A stretch of 64,000 nucleotides of DNA from Streptomyces sp. NRRL S-87 (GCF_000719335.1 NZ_JOGB01000004.1:1-64000); one strand, 5' to 3'. Numbered from the stretch's first letter, positions 8,988 to 17,972 are shown. Program-made: numbers and translations. The notes: generated by a model from the letters alone, not told the origin.

Positions 8988-9910
8988 GCCGCCGTCCCGC
9001 CCACGTCACCGAGGGCCCCTACGCCCCGCCCGCCCCGGTCCGCGAGCTGACCGCCGTCTCCGCCGACGGAGCCCGTCTGCACGTCGAGGTGCACGGCCCC
9101 GGGACGGCCCCGGCCGTCGTCCTCGCCCACGGCTGGACCTGCTCCACCGCGTTCTGGGCCGCCCAGATCCGCGCCCTGTCCGCCGCCCACCGCGTCATCG
9201 CGTACGACCAGCGCGGTCACGGCCGCAGCCCGGCCACCCCCGGCCGCTACAGCACCGACGCCCTCGCCGACGACCTGGTCGCCGTCCTCGGGACGGCCCT
9301 CGCGCCGGGCGAGCGCGCGGTGGTGGCCGGCCACTCCATGGGCGGAATGACGGTCATGGCCGCGGCCCGCCGGCCCGAGTTCGCCGAGCACGCCGCCGCC
9401 GTCCTGCTCTGCAGCACCGGCAGCGCCCGCCTCGTCGACGAGGCCCTGGTCGTACCGGGCCCGGCCGGCCGGGTGCGCTCCCGGCTGACCCGCGCCGTGC
9501 TCGGCTCGCGGGCCCCGCTCGGCCCGGTCACGCCGGTCGGGAAGAAGGTCCTGCGGTACGCCACCATGGGACCGGGCTCAGCACCCGGGCGGGTCGAGGC
9601 CTGCGCCCGGATCGTGCACGCCTGCCCGACCCCGGTCCGGCACGGCTGGTCCCAGGTGCTGGCCGAGCTCGACCTAAACGCCGGGGTCAAGGCCCTCGGC
9701 GTCCCCGCCGCCGTCCTGGTGGGCACCGCCGACCGGCTCACCCCGGTCGTGCACGCCCGCGGCCTGGCCGCCGCGCTGCCGCGCTGCGTGGGCCTGACCG
9801 AACTCGCGGGCATGGGCCACATGACGCCCGTGGAGGCCCCCGAGGCCGTCACCCGCACCCTCGCCGAACTCGCCGCCGAGTACGTACCCGCCAAGGAGGA
9901 GACGCCGTGA
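8984..9910 (+). CDS. Alpha/beta hydrolase
   Basis: A 308-residue serine hydrolase. It has the oxyanion-hole HGWTCS, the nucleophile elbow GHSMGG (serine near residue 117), an aspartate in the VGTADRLTP segment and the terminal histidine in GMGHMTPVEAP, so the catalytic triad is complete. The start GTG overlaps the monooxygenase stop (GTGA) and its own stop overlaps the SDR start in the same way. A logical job is hydrolysis of the ester made by the monooxygenase; this is inferred only from the operon. No signal peptide, so it should be cytoplasmic. Confidence 0.9.
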   Translation: MSRRPAHVTEGPYAPPAPVRELTAVSADGARLHVEVHGPGTAPAVVLAHGWTCSTAFWAAQIRALSAAHRVIAYDQRGHGRSPATPGRYSTDALADDLVAVLGTALAPGERAVVAGHSMGGMTVMAAARRPEFAEHAAAVLLCSTGSARLVDEALVVPGPAGRVRSRLTRAVLGSRAPLGPVTPVGKKVLRYATMGPGSAPGRVEACARIVHACPTPVRHGWSQVLAELDLNAGVKALGVPAAVLVGTADRLTPVVHARGLAAALPRCVGLTELAGMGHMTPVEAPEAVTRTLAELAAEYVPAKEETP

Positions 9911-10791
9911 GCGCACGCAGGAGTCTGGAAGGCCAGGTCGCCGTCGTCACCGGCGCCGCGCGGGGCGTCGGCGAGCTGCTGGCCCGCAAGCTCTCCGCCC
10001 GCGGCGCCCGGATCGCGCTGGTCGGCCTGGAGCCGGAGGCCCTCAAGGAGGTCTCGGAGCGGCTGCACACCGACAGCGACCACTGGCACGCCGACGTCAC
10101 CGACCACGCCGCCATGGCCCGGGTCGCGGAGGAGGTCAAGCAGCGTTTCGGCAAGGTGGACATCGTGGTCGCCAACGCCGGGGTCGCGGCGGGCGGCCCG
10201 TTCGTCGACTCCGACCCGGACGCCTGGCGCCGCGTCATCGAGGTCAACCTGATCGGCGGGGCGGTGACCGCCCGCGCCTTCCTGCCCGTCCTGATGGAGA
10301 GCCGGGGCTACTTCCTCCAGATCGCCTCGCTGGCCGCCATCACCCCGGCACCGATGATGACCGCGTACTGCGCCTCCAAGTCGGGGGTCGAGGCCTTCGC
10401 GCACAGCCTGCGCGCCGAAGTGGCCCACAAGGGCGTCCGCGTGGGCGTGGGCTACCTGTCGTGGACCGACACCGACATGGTGCGCGGGGCCGACCAGGAC
10501 GACGTCATGCGCGAGCTGCGGCAGCGCCTGCCGTGGCCGGCGAACCGCACGTACCCGCTGGGCCCGGCCGTGGACCGCATCGTGGCCGGTGTCGAGCGGC
10601 GCTCGGCGCACGTGTACGCGCAGTGGTGGCTGCGCGGGATGCAGCCGGTGCGCGGCTACCTGCCGGGGCTCATCGGGACCGTGGGCCAGCGCGAGGTACG
10701 GCGCTTCGACGGGCGGATGGGCTCGGTGCGCACCGGGCTGGTCGGGGCCGGCGGGGCCGCGGACGAGCAGGAGCGGTCCCCCCGCCCCTGA
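9907..10791 (+). CDS. Short-chain dehydrogenase/reductase
   Basis: A 294-residue classical SDR. The cofactor motif TGAARGVG is at residues 15-22, NAG follows in the VVANAGVAAGG segment, the active-site serine is in LQIASLAA, and the YCASK motif (Tyr154, Lys158) completes the catalytic set. The C-terminal 60 residues contain a hydrophobic and basic region typical of SDR proteins acting on bulky substrates. Third gene of the monooxygenase operon, with GTGA overlap to the hydrolase. Its probable task is oxidation or reduction of an alcohol or ketone in the same pathway; the substrate is not visible. Confidence 0.9.
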   Translation: MSARRSLEGQVAVVTGAARGVGELLARKLSARGARIALVGLEPEALKEVSERLHTDSDHWHADVTDHAAMARVAEEVKQRFGKVDIVVANAGVAAGGPFVDSDPDAWRRVIEVNLIGGAVTARAFLPVLMESRGYFLQIASLAAITPAPMMTAYCASKSGVEAFAHSLRAEVAHKGVRVGVGYLSWTDTDMVRGADQDDVMRELRQRLPWPANRTYPLGPAVDRIVAGVERRSAHVYAQWWLRGMQPVRGYLPGLIGTVGQREVRRFDGRMGSVRTGLVGAGGAADEQERSPRP

Positions 10792-10817
10792 CGGGCGGCC
10801 CGGACGCGTGGAAGGGG

Positions 10818-10865
10818 CGCGCGGAAGGGGCGCGGTCGTTCGGGAACGGCCCGCCCTTCCGCGCG
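10818..10865. terminator. Bidirectional hairpin between convergent SDR and S41 protease genes
   Basis: Perfect 12-bp arms CGCGCGGAAGGG and CCCTTCCGCGCG are separated by 24 nt. The position between two converging genes fits a shared terminator. Confidence 0.6.
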
Positions 10866-10892
10866 GGCGCGTGCGGGACCGGCGCCGGCAGC

Positions 10893-10916
10893 CCCCCGGC
10901 TCCGAGGGGCCGGGGG
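10893..10916. terminator. Second hairpin at the SDR/S41 convergent junction
   Basis: Arms CCCCCGGC and GCCGGGGG pair with an 8-nt loop, 17 nt from the S41 stop codon. Together with the preceding hairpin it closes the gap between the two convergent genes. Confidence 0.5.
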
Positions 10917-10933
10917 TGTGGGGTGTCCCTTCC

Positions 10934-13900
10934 TCACGACCGCGGCGGCAGCTTCGGACGCCGCCGGTCGGGTACGTCGTCGTAGCCCGGCGGCACCGAG
11001 GCGGGGTGCTGCTCGAGCAGCTCCAGCGCCAGGTGGACGGCGTCGTCGAGCTGCGCGTGCCGCCCCTCGGCCCAGTCGAGCGGGGTGCGCTCTATCTCCA
11101 GGTCCGGCTCGACGCCCCGGTTCTCCACGGACCAGCCGTACGCGTCGAACCAGGCCGCGTTCATCGGGACGGTGATCACGCTGCCGTCGCCGAGGGTGTG
11201 CCGCCCCGTCATGCCGACCACGCCGCCCCAGGTCCGCTGGCCCACCACGGGGCCCAGACCCAGCAGCCGGAAGGCCGCGGTGATCATGTCGCCGTCGGAG
11301 GAGGTGGCCTCGTCGGCCAGGGCCACCACCGGTCCCCGGGGGGAGTTGGAGGCGTACGACACCGCCTGCGCGTCGCGGGTCAGGTCCCAGCCCAGGATGC
11401 GCCGGGTGAGCTTCTCGACGACCAGCTCGCTGATGTGGCCGCCGGCGTTGCCCCGGACGTCCACGATCAGGGCCGGCCGGGAGACCTCCATGCGCAGGTC
11501 CCGGTTGAACTGGGCCCAGCCCGACCCGCCCATGTCCGGGATGTGCAGGTACCCGCACTTGCCGCCGCTCACCTCGCGGACCACGGCCCGCCGCTTGGCC
11601 ACCCAGTCCTGGTAGCGCAGCGGCCGCTCGTCGACGAGCGGCACGATCGCCACCCGGCGGGATCGGCCCGTGCCCTCGGCCGGCTGGAAGGTGAGCTCGA
11701 CGGTGGTCCCGCCGGCCGCCGCGAGCAGCGGGAACGGGCCGGCGACCGGGTCGACCGGGCGGCCGTCGACGTGGGTGAGGACCGCGCCCTCCCGGATGCC
11801 CATCCCGGCCAGCGGCGAACGGGCCTTGGAGTCGGAGGAGTCACCGGGCAGGATCCGGCGCACCACCCAGGTGCCGTCGTGCGGCACGAGGTTGGCGCCG
11901 AGCAGGCCCATGGCCCGCTGGTAGTGCGGCGGGCCCTCGTTGCGGCGGGCGGGGGAGACGTACGCGTGCGAGGTGCCGAGCTCGCCGAGCACCTCGCGCA
12001 GCAGGTCGGCGAACTCGTCGGGGGAGGCGACGCGTTCGACCAGGGGCCGGTACTGGGTCAGCACCCCGGCCCAGTCGATCCCGCACATGTCCGGCTCCCA
12101 GAAGTACGCCCGGATGAGCCGTCCGGCCTCCTCGTAGGCCTGCCGCCACTCGGCCGCCGGGTCCACCTCGTGCAGGATCCGCCGCAGGTCGAGGTAGACG
12201 GTGGAGTCGCCGTCGCCGGACTCGGTGGCGGGCACGGCCCTGAGGTCGCCGTCGTCGGCCACCACCAGCCGGGTGCCGTCGCCGCTGACCGAGAACCAGT
12301 CCAGGTCGCCGACCAGTTCGGTCTTGCGGGCCTTGGTGATGTCGAAGTGCTCCAGGCTCGGCTTGCCGGAGACGTCGGCGGGGTTGGCGAAGGTCTCGCC
12401 GAGCGCGCCCGAGATGGGCCAGCGCATCCACACCAGGCCGCCGCCGCTGACCGGGTGCAGCGCGGAGTACTTGGAGGCGGTCACGGGGAAGGGGAAGACC
12501 CGGTTCTCCAGGCCCTCGATCTCGACCGTCACCGCGCCGTCGCCCCCCTCGTTCTCGGTCGGGTCCAGGCCGCCGGCCGCCGGGCGGCCGTCGGGCAGCA
12601 GCGCGAAGGGCGAGGGCGTGGCGGAGGAGAGCGGGACGAGGTACGGGCGGCAGCCGAGCGGGAAGGACAGGTCGCCGGTGTGGACGTCGTACACCGGGTC
12701 GAAGCCGCGCCAGGAGAGGAAGGCGAGGTAGCGGCCGTCCCGGGTGAAGACCGGGTTCTCGTCCTCGAAGCGGCCGTTGGTGACGTCCACGATGACGCGC
12801 GCGCCGGGGCCGGCGATGCGGGCCATCTTGATCTGGCGCAGCGAGCGGCCGATGCCCGGGTGCGACCAGGTCAGCCAGCCGCCGTCGGGGGAGAACGACA
12901 GGTCGCGGGCCGGCCCGTTGGTGGACCGGATCAGTTCGCTGACCTCCCCGTTGGAGTCCTCGGTGGCGTCGAGGAGCAGCACCCGCCCGTCGTGCGAGGC
13001 GATCGCCAGGCGCTCCCCCTCCGGGTCGGAGACCAGCTCCAGTACGCGCCCCAGGTCGCCCGAGGCGAGCCGGCGCGGCTCGCGGTCGCCGCTGGCGCGG
13101 GGCAGGTAGGCGATCTCGATGGCGTCCTCGCCCTCGGCGTCGGTGACGTACGCGACCTGGCCCGCCGAGCCCAGCATCTCCGGGAGCCGGACCCGCACCC
13201 CGGGGGTGTCCGCGATGGTGCGGGCCGGGCCGTCGCGGTGGGTGAGCCAGTACAGCGAGCCGCGGACGACCACCGCGCTGGCCCGTCCGGTGGTGTCCAC
13301 CGAGACGGAGTCCACGTGGCTGGCGGCCGGCACCGAGTAGGTGCGCCGGCCCGTGCGCGCCCCGCCGAGCCGGACCGCGAGCCGGCGCGGTCCGGCCCCG
13401 GGCGCGAGGGAGTCGACCAGCCACAGGTCTCCGGCGCACTGGTAGACCACGCGGCGGCCGTCGCTGGAGGCGTGCCGGGCGTAGAACTCGTCGTGGTCGG
13501 TGTGGCGGCGCAGGTCGGTGCCGTCGGGCAGGCAGGAGTAGAGGTTGCCGATCCCCTCGTGGTCGGAGAGGAAGGCGATCCGGCCGTCGACGAACATCGC
13601 GCAGTCGAGGTGCCCGCCGATGTCGGGCAGCAGCCGCTCGCCGTGCAGCCACAGCCGGCCCGTCGCGCCGCCGCGGTAGCGCTTCCACGCCGCGGGTTCG
13701 TGCGGCGGCTTCCCGGTCAGCAGCAGGGTCCTGCGCTCCCCGTCGAGCTCGCCGACGGCGATGTCGGAGACCGGGCCCCAGGGCAGGCGCTTGCCGGGGC
13801 TGCCGTCGGTGGCCTGGGTGTAGGCCCACGAGTAGTACGAGAAGGGCTGGCCGTGCGAGGAGACGGCCAGGATGTCGCTGCGGCCGCCCTCGTCGGGCGG

Positions 13901-14206
13901 GGTCCACCCGCACACCCGGGTGTCGGTGGAGCCCCAGTAGGACAGCCGCCGGGCCGTGCCGCCGGCCGTGGGGACCAGGTGGATCTCGGGGTCGAGGCTG
14001 CGCCAGGTGGTGAAGGCGATCCGGCTGCCGTCCGGCGAGAAGCGGGGGTGGCCGATGCGGGTCCGGTCGACGGTGAGCCGCCAGGCCCGGCCGGGTGGCT
14101 CCCCCTCGGGGACCAGCGGGGCGACCCACAGGTCGTCCTCGGCGGCGAAGCACAGGAGGTCGTCGTGCAGGTGCGGGAACCGGAGGTAGGCGAGGTCGTG
14201 GCTCAC
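10934..14206 (-). CDS. Tricorn-type S41 family peptidase
   Basis: A 1090-residue protease. The N-terminal two thirds are beta-propeller repeats (PD40-like units such as RFSPDGSRIAFTTW and FSPDGGWLTWSHPG), followed by a C1 helical region, a PDZ domain (GAVLTHVDGRPVDP) and the S41 catalytic core with DVRGNAGGHISELVV and EATSSDGDMITAAF, which carries the nucleophilic serine. Tricorn proteins degrade oligopeptides released by the proteasome or other proteases and are cytoplasmic. I take the GTG at 14206 because it gives the family start (SHDLAYLRFPHLHDDLLCF); the open frame goes on upstream across the tetR operator region without similarity. Divergent from tetR. Confidence 0.93.
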   Translation of the reverse strand: MSHDLAYLRFPHLHDDLLCFAAEDDLWVAPLVPEGEPPGRAWRLTVDRTRIGHPRFSPDGSRIAFTTWRSLDPEIHLVPTAGGTARRLSYWGSTDTRVCGWTPPDEGGRSDILAVSSHGQPFSYYSWAYTQATDGSPGKRLPWGPVSDIAVGELDGERRTLLLTGKPPHEPAAWKRYRGGATGRLWLHGERLLPDIGGHLDCAMFVDGRIAFLSDHEGIGNLYSCLPDGTDLRRHTDHDEFYARHASSDGRRVVYQCAGDLWLVDSLAPGAGPRRLAVRLGGARTGRRTYSVPAASHVDSVSVDTTGRASAVVVRGSLYWLTHRDGPARTIADTPGVRVRLPEMLGSAGQVAYVTDAEGEDAIEIAYLPRASGDREPRRLASGDLGRVLELVSDPEGERLAIASHDGRVLLLDATEDSNGEVSELIRSTNGPARDLSFSPDGGWLTWSHPGIGRSLRQIKMARIAGPGARVIVDVTNGRFEDENPVFTRDGRYLAFLSWRGFDPVYDVHTGDLSFPLGCRPYLVPLSSATPSPFALLPDGRPAAGGLDPTENEGGDGAVTVEIEGLENRVFPFPVTASKYSALHPVSGGGLVWMRWPISGALGETFANPADVSGKPSLEHFDITKARKTELVGDLDWFSVSGDGTRLVVADDGDLRAVPATESGDGDSTVYLDLRRILHEVDPAAEWRQAYEEAGRLIRAYFWEPDMCGIDWAGVLTQYRPLVERVASPDEFADLLREVLGELGTSHAYVSPARRNEGPPHYQRAMGLLGANLVPHDGTWVVRRILPGDSSDSKARSPLAGMGIREGAVLTHVDGRPVDPVAGPFPLLAAAGGTTVELTFQPAEGTGRSRRVAIVPLVDERPLRYQDWVAKRRAVVREVSGGKCGYLHIPDMGGSGWAQFNRDLRMEVSRPALIVDVRGNAGGHISELVVEKLTRRILGWDLTRDAQAVSYASNSPRGPVVALADEATSSDGDMITAAFRLLGLGPVVGQRTWGGVVGMTGRHTLGDGSVITVPMNAAWFDAYGWSVENRGVEPDLEIERTPLDWAEGRHAQLDDAVHLALELLEQHPASVPPGYDDVPDRRRPKLPPRS

Positions 14207-14369
14207 CCCTAAATGCTTTCCGCGCCCGGGGGGCGCGGCAACTCGTACAGGCGAACGCAAGGGGGCGCGGGCGGGGGCGCGCGGGGGCGCGGACGGGAGG
14301 CGGACGGGCGCCGGACGGCTGCAGGCCGGATGCTGACGCGCCGGAGACGTGACGGAGCCCACCTCGAGA

Positions 14370-14394
14370 ACGAAACGAAACCGTTTCGTTTCGT
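14370..14394. promoter_or_regulatory. Perfect 25-bp dyad, probable TetR operator 1
   Basis: Two 11-nt arms (ACGAAACGAAA and its exact complement) flank a CCG centre. It lies in the leader of the tetR gene that starts at 14490, between tetR and the divergent S41 gene. TetR-family genes are typically autoregulated through such sites. Confidence 0.75.
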
Positions 14395-14422
14395 GGGCCG
14401 CCGGGAGTATCGTCGTACGCGT

Positions 14423-14440
14423 ACGGAACGGTTTCGTTCG
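14423..14440. promoter_or_regulatory. Probable TetR operator 2 (inverted, degenerate copy of operator 1)
   Basis: Read on the minus strand, this site contains CGAAACCGTT followed by CCGT, nearly the same core as the 25-bp dyad 50 bp upstream. Its centre is about 60 bp from the tetR start codon. The two copies suggest cooperative control of tetR and the MMPL gene. Confidence 0.6.
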
Positions 14441-14489
14441 GCTCGCCGGACGGACCGCTGGACGGTCGGAAGGTCGAGGAGGCCGGAAG

Positions 14490-15080
14490 ATGGCGGACAC
14501 GGGCGTCGCACGGCGCAGCCGGATCACCCCCGAGCGGGAGGCCGAGCTGCACGAGGCCGTGCTCGAGCTCCTGCGCGAGGTCGGCTACGACGCCCTGACG
14601 ATGGACGCCGTCGCCGCCCGTACGAAGTCCAGCAAGGCGACCCTCTACCGCCAGTGGGGGAGCAAGCCGGAGCTGGTCGCGAAGGCCCTGCGCTGCACCC
14701 AGCCGGTCTCCCTGCGGGAGATCGACACGGGCACGCTGCGCGGCGACTTCGCGGTCATGGTCGAGAACTCCGACGACGCGCAGATGGCCAAGGACACCGC
14801 GCTCATGCGGGGTCTGGCCCATGCCGTCCACACGAGCCCCGAGCTGCACAGGGCGCTCCGCGAACTGCTCATGGAGCCCGAGATCACCGGCCTGAACGCG
14901 ATGCTGCGGCGGGCCGTGGACCGGGGCGAGGTGGCCGCCGACTGTCCCGCCCTGACCTACGTGCCCCACATGCTCATCGGCGCCTTCATCGCGCTGCCGC
15001 TGATGGAGGACCGGTGTCCGGACCGGGCGTTCCTGGCCGACTTCATCGACTCCGTGGTCTTCCCCGCCCTCGGCGTCTGA
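14490..15080 (+). CDS. TetR/AcrR family transcriptional regulator
   Basis: A 196-residue regulator with the N-terminal HTH (LTMDAVAARTKSSKATLYRQW) and a helical ligand domain, of the usual family length. The ATG at 14490 is preceded by GGAGGCCGGAAG; a frame-open extension to 14349 runs through the operators and is not coding. The downstream MMPL exporter begins 151 nt later on the same strand, so the most economical model is a drug- or lipid-responsive repressor that controls itself and the exporter. The inducer is not known. Confidence 0.92.
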   Translation: MADTGVARRSRITPEREAELHEAVLELLREVGYDALTMDAVAARTKSSKATLYRQWGSKPELVAKALRCTQPVSLREIDTGTLRGDFAVMVENSDDAQMAKDTALMRGLAHAVHTSPELHRALRELLMEPEITGLNAMLRRAVDRGEVAADCPALTYVPHMLIGAFIALPLMEDRCPDRAFLADFIDSVVFPALGV

Positions 15081-15231
15081 CACCGCGGCGTCCGGCACTC
15101 CGCCGGCCGCACCGCACCGACCGCACGTCCCGCACAAGCCCCATCAGGACCACCTGACACGCCGCTCTCGTCGTCGGGCCGGATTCCGCATGCCCTGATC
15201 CACACCACGACCGGAACGGGAGACCCATCTC

Positions 15232-17454
15232 GTGGCCACCTTCCTCTACCGACTCGGCAGGGGCGCCTTCAGGCGCCGCCGCCTCGTCGCCCTCGTCTGG
15301 GTGGCGCTGCTCGTGCTCGCCGGCTTCGGCGCGTCCTCGGCGGCGACCCCGACCTCCAGCTCCTTCTCGATGCCCGGCACGGAGGCCCAGAAGGCCTTCG
15401 ACCTGCTGGAGAAGCGTTTCCCCGGCTCGCGCGCCGACGGCGCCACCGCCCGGGTGGTCTTCAAGGCCCCGGCCGGCCGGAAGATCACCGACCCGGCCGA
15501 GAAGGCGCAGGTCGAGAAGGCGGTCGCCGACCTCAGGTCCGGCTCGGACCAGGTCGAGCGCGTCGTCGACCCGTACCAGGGCCAGGCGGTCAGCCAGGAC
15601 GGCACCACCGCCTACGCCCAGGTCACCTACAAGGTCAGCGGCATGGAGCTGACCGACGAGACCCGTGAGGCCCTCAAGGGCTCCGGCAAGGCCGCCCAGG
15701 CGGCCGGCCTGAAGGTCGAGATCGGTGGCGACGCCCTCATGGCCGTCCCCGAGAGCGGCCCCGGCGAGGTCGTCGGCGTGGTCATCGCCGGCATCGTGCT
15801 GGTCATCACCTTCGGCTCGCTGGTCGCGGCCGGGCTGCCGCTGCTGACCGCCCTGCTCGGCGTGGGCATCGGCGTCTCCTCCATCACCGCCCTGGCCAAC
15901 GTCCTGGACCTCGGCACCACCACCTCCACCCTCGCGATGATGATCGGCCTGGCGGTCGGCATCGACTACGCGCTCTTCATCGTCTCCCGCTACCGCGCGG
16001 AGCTCGCCGAGGGCCGCGAGCGCGACGAGGCGGCCGGCCGGGCCGTCGGCACGGCCGGCTCCGCGGTGGTCTTCGCGGGCCTCACCGTGGTCATCGCCCT
16101 CGTGGGCCTGGCCGTCGTGAACATCCCGATGCTCAGCAAGATGGGCTTCGCGGCCGCCGGCACCGTGGTCATCGCCGTCCTCGTCGCCCTCACCCTGATC
16201 CCGGCGATGCTCGGGTTCGCCGGCCGCCGCGTGCTGCCCATGGGCACCAAGAGCAAGCTGTTCGGCGGGAGCGCGGCCAAGGCCGCCGCGGCCGCCGGGA
16301 AGCCCAACATGGGCACCCGCTGGGCCCGCTTCGTCCTGCGCCGCCCGGTGACGGTCCTGCTCGCCGGCGTCATCGGCCTGGGCGCCGTCGCCATCCCGGC
16401 GGCCAAGCTGGAGATGGGCCTGCCGGACGACGGCTCGCAGCCGGTCTCCACGACCCAGCGCAAGGCCTACGACATGCTCTCCGACGGCTTCGGCCCGGGC
16501 TTCAACGGCCCGCTGCTGGTCGTGGTCGACGGCGGCAAGGCGGTCGCGGACAAGACCGTGGACGACATCAAGGGCATGCAGGGCGTCGTGGCCGTCACCC
16601 CGCCGACCATGAACAAGGCCGGCGACACCGCGATGATCACCGTGGTGCCGAAGGACCGCCCGTCCTCCGCCGCCACCGAGGACCTGGTCCACACGATCCG
16701 CGACAAGAGCGGCGACGACGTCCTGGTCACCGGCCAGACCGCGATGAACATCGACTTCTCGCAGAAGATGAACGACGCGCTGCTGCCCTACCTGGGGCTC
16801 GTCGTCGGCCTCGCCTTCCTGCTCCTGATGGTGGTCTTCCGCTCGGTGCTGGTCCCGCTCAAGGCCGCCCTCGGCTTCCTCCTCTCGGTGGTCGCCGCCC
16901 TCGGCGCGGTGGTCGCGGTCTTCCAGTGGGGCTGGCTGGGCTCGCTCTTCGGGGTCGAGCAGACCGGTCCGATCATGAGCATGATGCCGATCTTCATGGT
17001 GGGCGTGGTGTTCGGCCTGGCGATGGACTACGAGGTCTTCCTCGTCACCCGCATGCGCGAGGCGTACGTCCACGGCGAGCGGCCGGGTCAGGCCATCGTC
17101 ACCGGCTTCCGGCACGGCGCCCGGGTGGTCGTGGCCGCGGCGGTCATCATGATCGCGGTGTTCGCGGGCTTCATCGGCTCCAGCGAGCAGATGGTCAAGA
17201 TGATCGGCTTCGGCCTGGCGGTGGCGGTGTTCTTCGACGCCTTCGTCGTCCGCATGGCCGTCGTCCCCGCCGTCCTGGCCCTGCTGGGCCACAGGGCCTG
17301 GTGGCTGCCGCGCTGGCTGGACCGCCTGCTGCCGAACGTGGACGTCGAGGGCGAGGGGCTGCGCAAGCACCTCGGCGACGACGCCTCCCACGCCGCCGGC
17401 CAGGGGCAGGCCGACCCCGACGCCGACCCCGAGCGGGAGCTGGTCCGCGCCTGA
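15232..17454 (+). CDS. MMPL family exporter
   Basis: A 740-residue RND-superfamily membrane transporter of the MMPL/ActII-3 kind. It has two similar halves, each with one transmembrane helix, a large external loop and a bundle of five helices. The proton-relay Asp-Tyr pairs of the family are visible in GLAVGIDYALFIVSRYR and in VFGLAMDYEVFLVTRMRE. Such pumps export lipids, pigments or antibiotics with the proton gradient. GTG start with a GGGAGA-type site upstream. It lies behind the tetR gene and ends at a 7-bp gap from the convergent ssgE-like gene. The substrate cannot be named. Confidence 0.92.
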   Translation: MATFLYRLGRGAFRRRRLVALVWVALLVLAGFGASSAATPTSSSFSMPGTEAQKAFDLLEKRFPGSRADGATARVVFKAPAGRKITDPAEKAQVEKAVADLRSGSDQVERVVDPYQGQAVSQDGTTAYAQVTYKVSGMELTDETREALKGSGKAAQAAGLKVEIGGDALMAVPESGPGEVVGVVIAGIVLVITFGSLVAAGLPLLTALLGVGIGVSSITALANVLDLGTTTSTLAMMIGLAVGIDYALFIVSRYRAELAEGRERDEAAGRAVGTAGSAVVFAGLTVVIALVGLAVVNIPMLSKMGFAAAGTVVIAVLVALTLIPAMLGFAGRRVLPMGTKSKLFGGSAAKAAAAAGKPNMGTRWARFVLRRPVTVLLAGVIGLGAVAIPAAKLEMGLPDDGSQPVSTTQRKAYDMLSDGFGPGFNGPLLVVVDGGKAVADKTVDDIKGMQGVVAVTPPTMNKAGDTAMITVVPKDRPSSAATEDLVHTIRDKSGDDVLVTGQTAMNIDFSQKMNDALLPYLGLVVGLAFLLLMVVFRSVLVPLKAALGFLLSVVAALGAVVAVFQWGWLGSLFGVEQTGPIMSMMPIFMVGVVFGLAMDYEVFLVTRMREAYVHGERPGQAIVTGFRHGARVVVAAAVIMIAVFAGFIGSSEQMVKMIGFGLAVAVFFDAFVVRMAVVPAVLALLGHRAWWLPRWLDRLLPNVDVEGEGLRKHLGDDASHAAGQGQADPDADPERELVRA

Positions 17455-17461
17455 CCCCCGC

Positions 17462-17866
17462 TCAGCGCTGAACCGAGGGCCCGGCCGCACTCTCCTGGTG
17501 CGGCCGGGCCTTGTACGTGGGGCCGGGCGCGTACGTGCGGCGCAGGAACCGGCGCAGCGCCGGGGTGTCGAACTGCACCACCGCCACGCCCTCGGGGGAG
17601 TGGAACTCCACGATCGTCTGGACCCGCCCGCACGGCCACACCCGGACGTCCCCGCTGCCGGTCGGGGACTGCAGCCCCGTCTCCAGCAGGGTGCGCGAGA
17701 AGACCCACTCGTTCTCCGACCCCTCGGGCGAGAGGCCCGCGGGGAAGACCACCCGTACGGCCAGCGGCTCCGAGGGCAGGAAGCGGAGCGCCACCGGGAT
17801 CGTGCGGTACAGGGGGTCGTCGGTGACGACACGGCCGCGGACGCGCTCTTCGATGGGAGAACTCAC
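17462..17866 (-). CDS. ssgE: SsgA-like sporulation and cell division regulator (SsgE type)
   Basis: A 134-residue member of the SsgA-like proteins, found only in morphologically complex actinomycetes, where they guide septum formation and spore maturation. Diagnostic stretches are PVALRFLPSEPLAVRVVFP, the WVFSRTLLETGL helix region, GDVRVWPC and VVQFDTPALRRFLRRTYAPG. I call it SsgE-like because of its position in an otherwise conserved Streptomyces gene order (pbp, pmt, rsmI, rpf, ksgA nearby); the family member number is inference, the family is certain. GTG start with GAGGAG upstream. The last 15 codons contain a 13-bp inverted repeat (17478-17510) that can act as terminator. Confidence 0.85.
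   Translation of the reverse strand: MSSPIEERVRGRVVTDDPLYRTIPVALRFLPSEPLAVRVVFPAGLSPEGSENEWVFSRTLLETGLQSPTGSGDVRVWPCGRVQTIVEFHSPEGVAVVQFDTPALRRFLRRTYAPGPTYKARPHQESAAGPSVQR
17478..17510. terminator. Hairpin inside the 3' end of the ssgE-like gene
   Basis: Perfect 13-bp arms GGCCCGGCCGCAC and GTGCGGCCGGGCC with a 7-nt loop. It is inside the ssgE-like coding sequence but only 24 nt after the MMPL stop, so it can end MMPL transcription coming from the left. Confidence 0.65.
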
Positions 17867-17955
17867 GGACCGGACTCCTCACACTCGCGACCTTTATCCC
17901 AAATGTCGCATATTTTCCGGCGGGTGCTCGTAGGGTTTTTGGTATCCGGACGCTC

Positions 17956-17972
17956 TTGCTACCTCTTTGCAA
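17956..17972. promoter_or_regulatory. Nur-type nickel regulator box
   Basis: The sequence TTGCTA-N5-TTGCAA matches the Streptomyces Nur consensus tTGCaa-N5-ttGCAA. A TATTAT -10-like element follows at 17981-17986, so the box covers the -35/spacer region of the promoter that reads into the ECF transporter genes. Binding of Ni-loaded Nur there would repress transcription. Confidence 0.75.
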
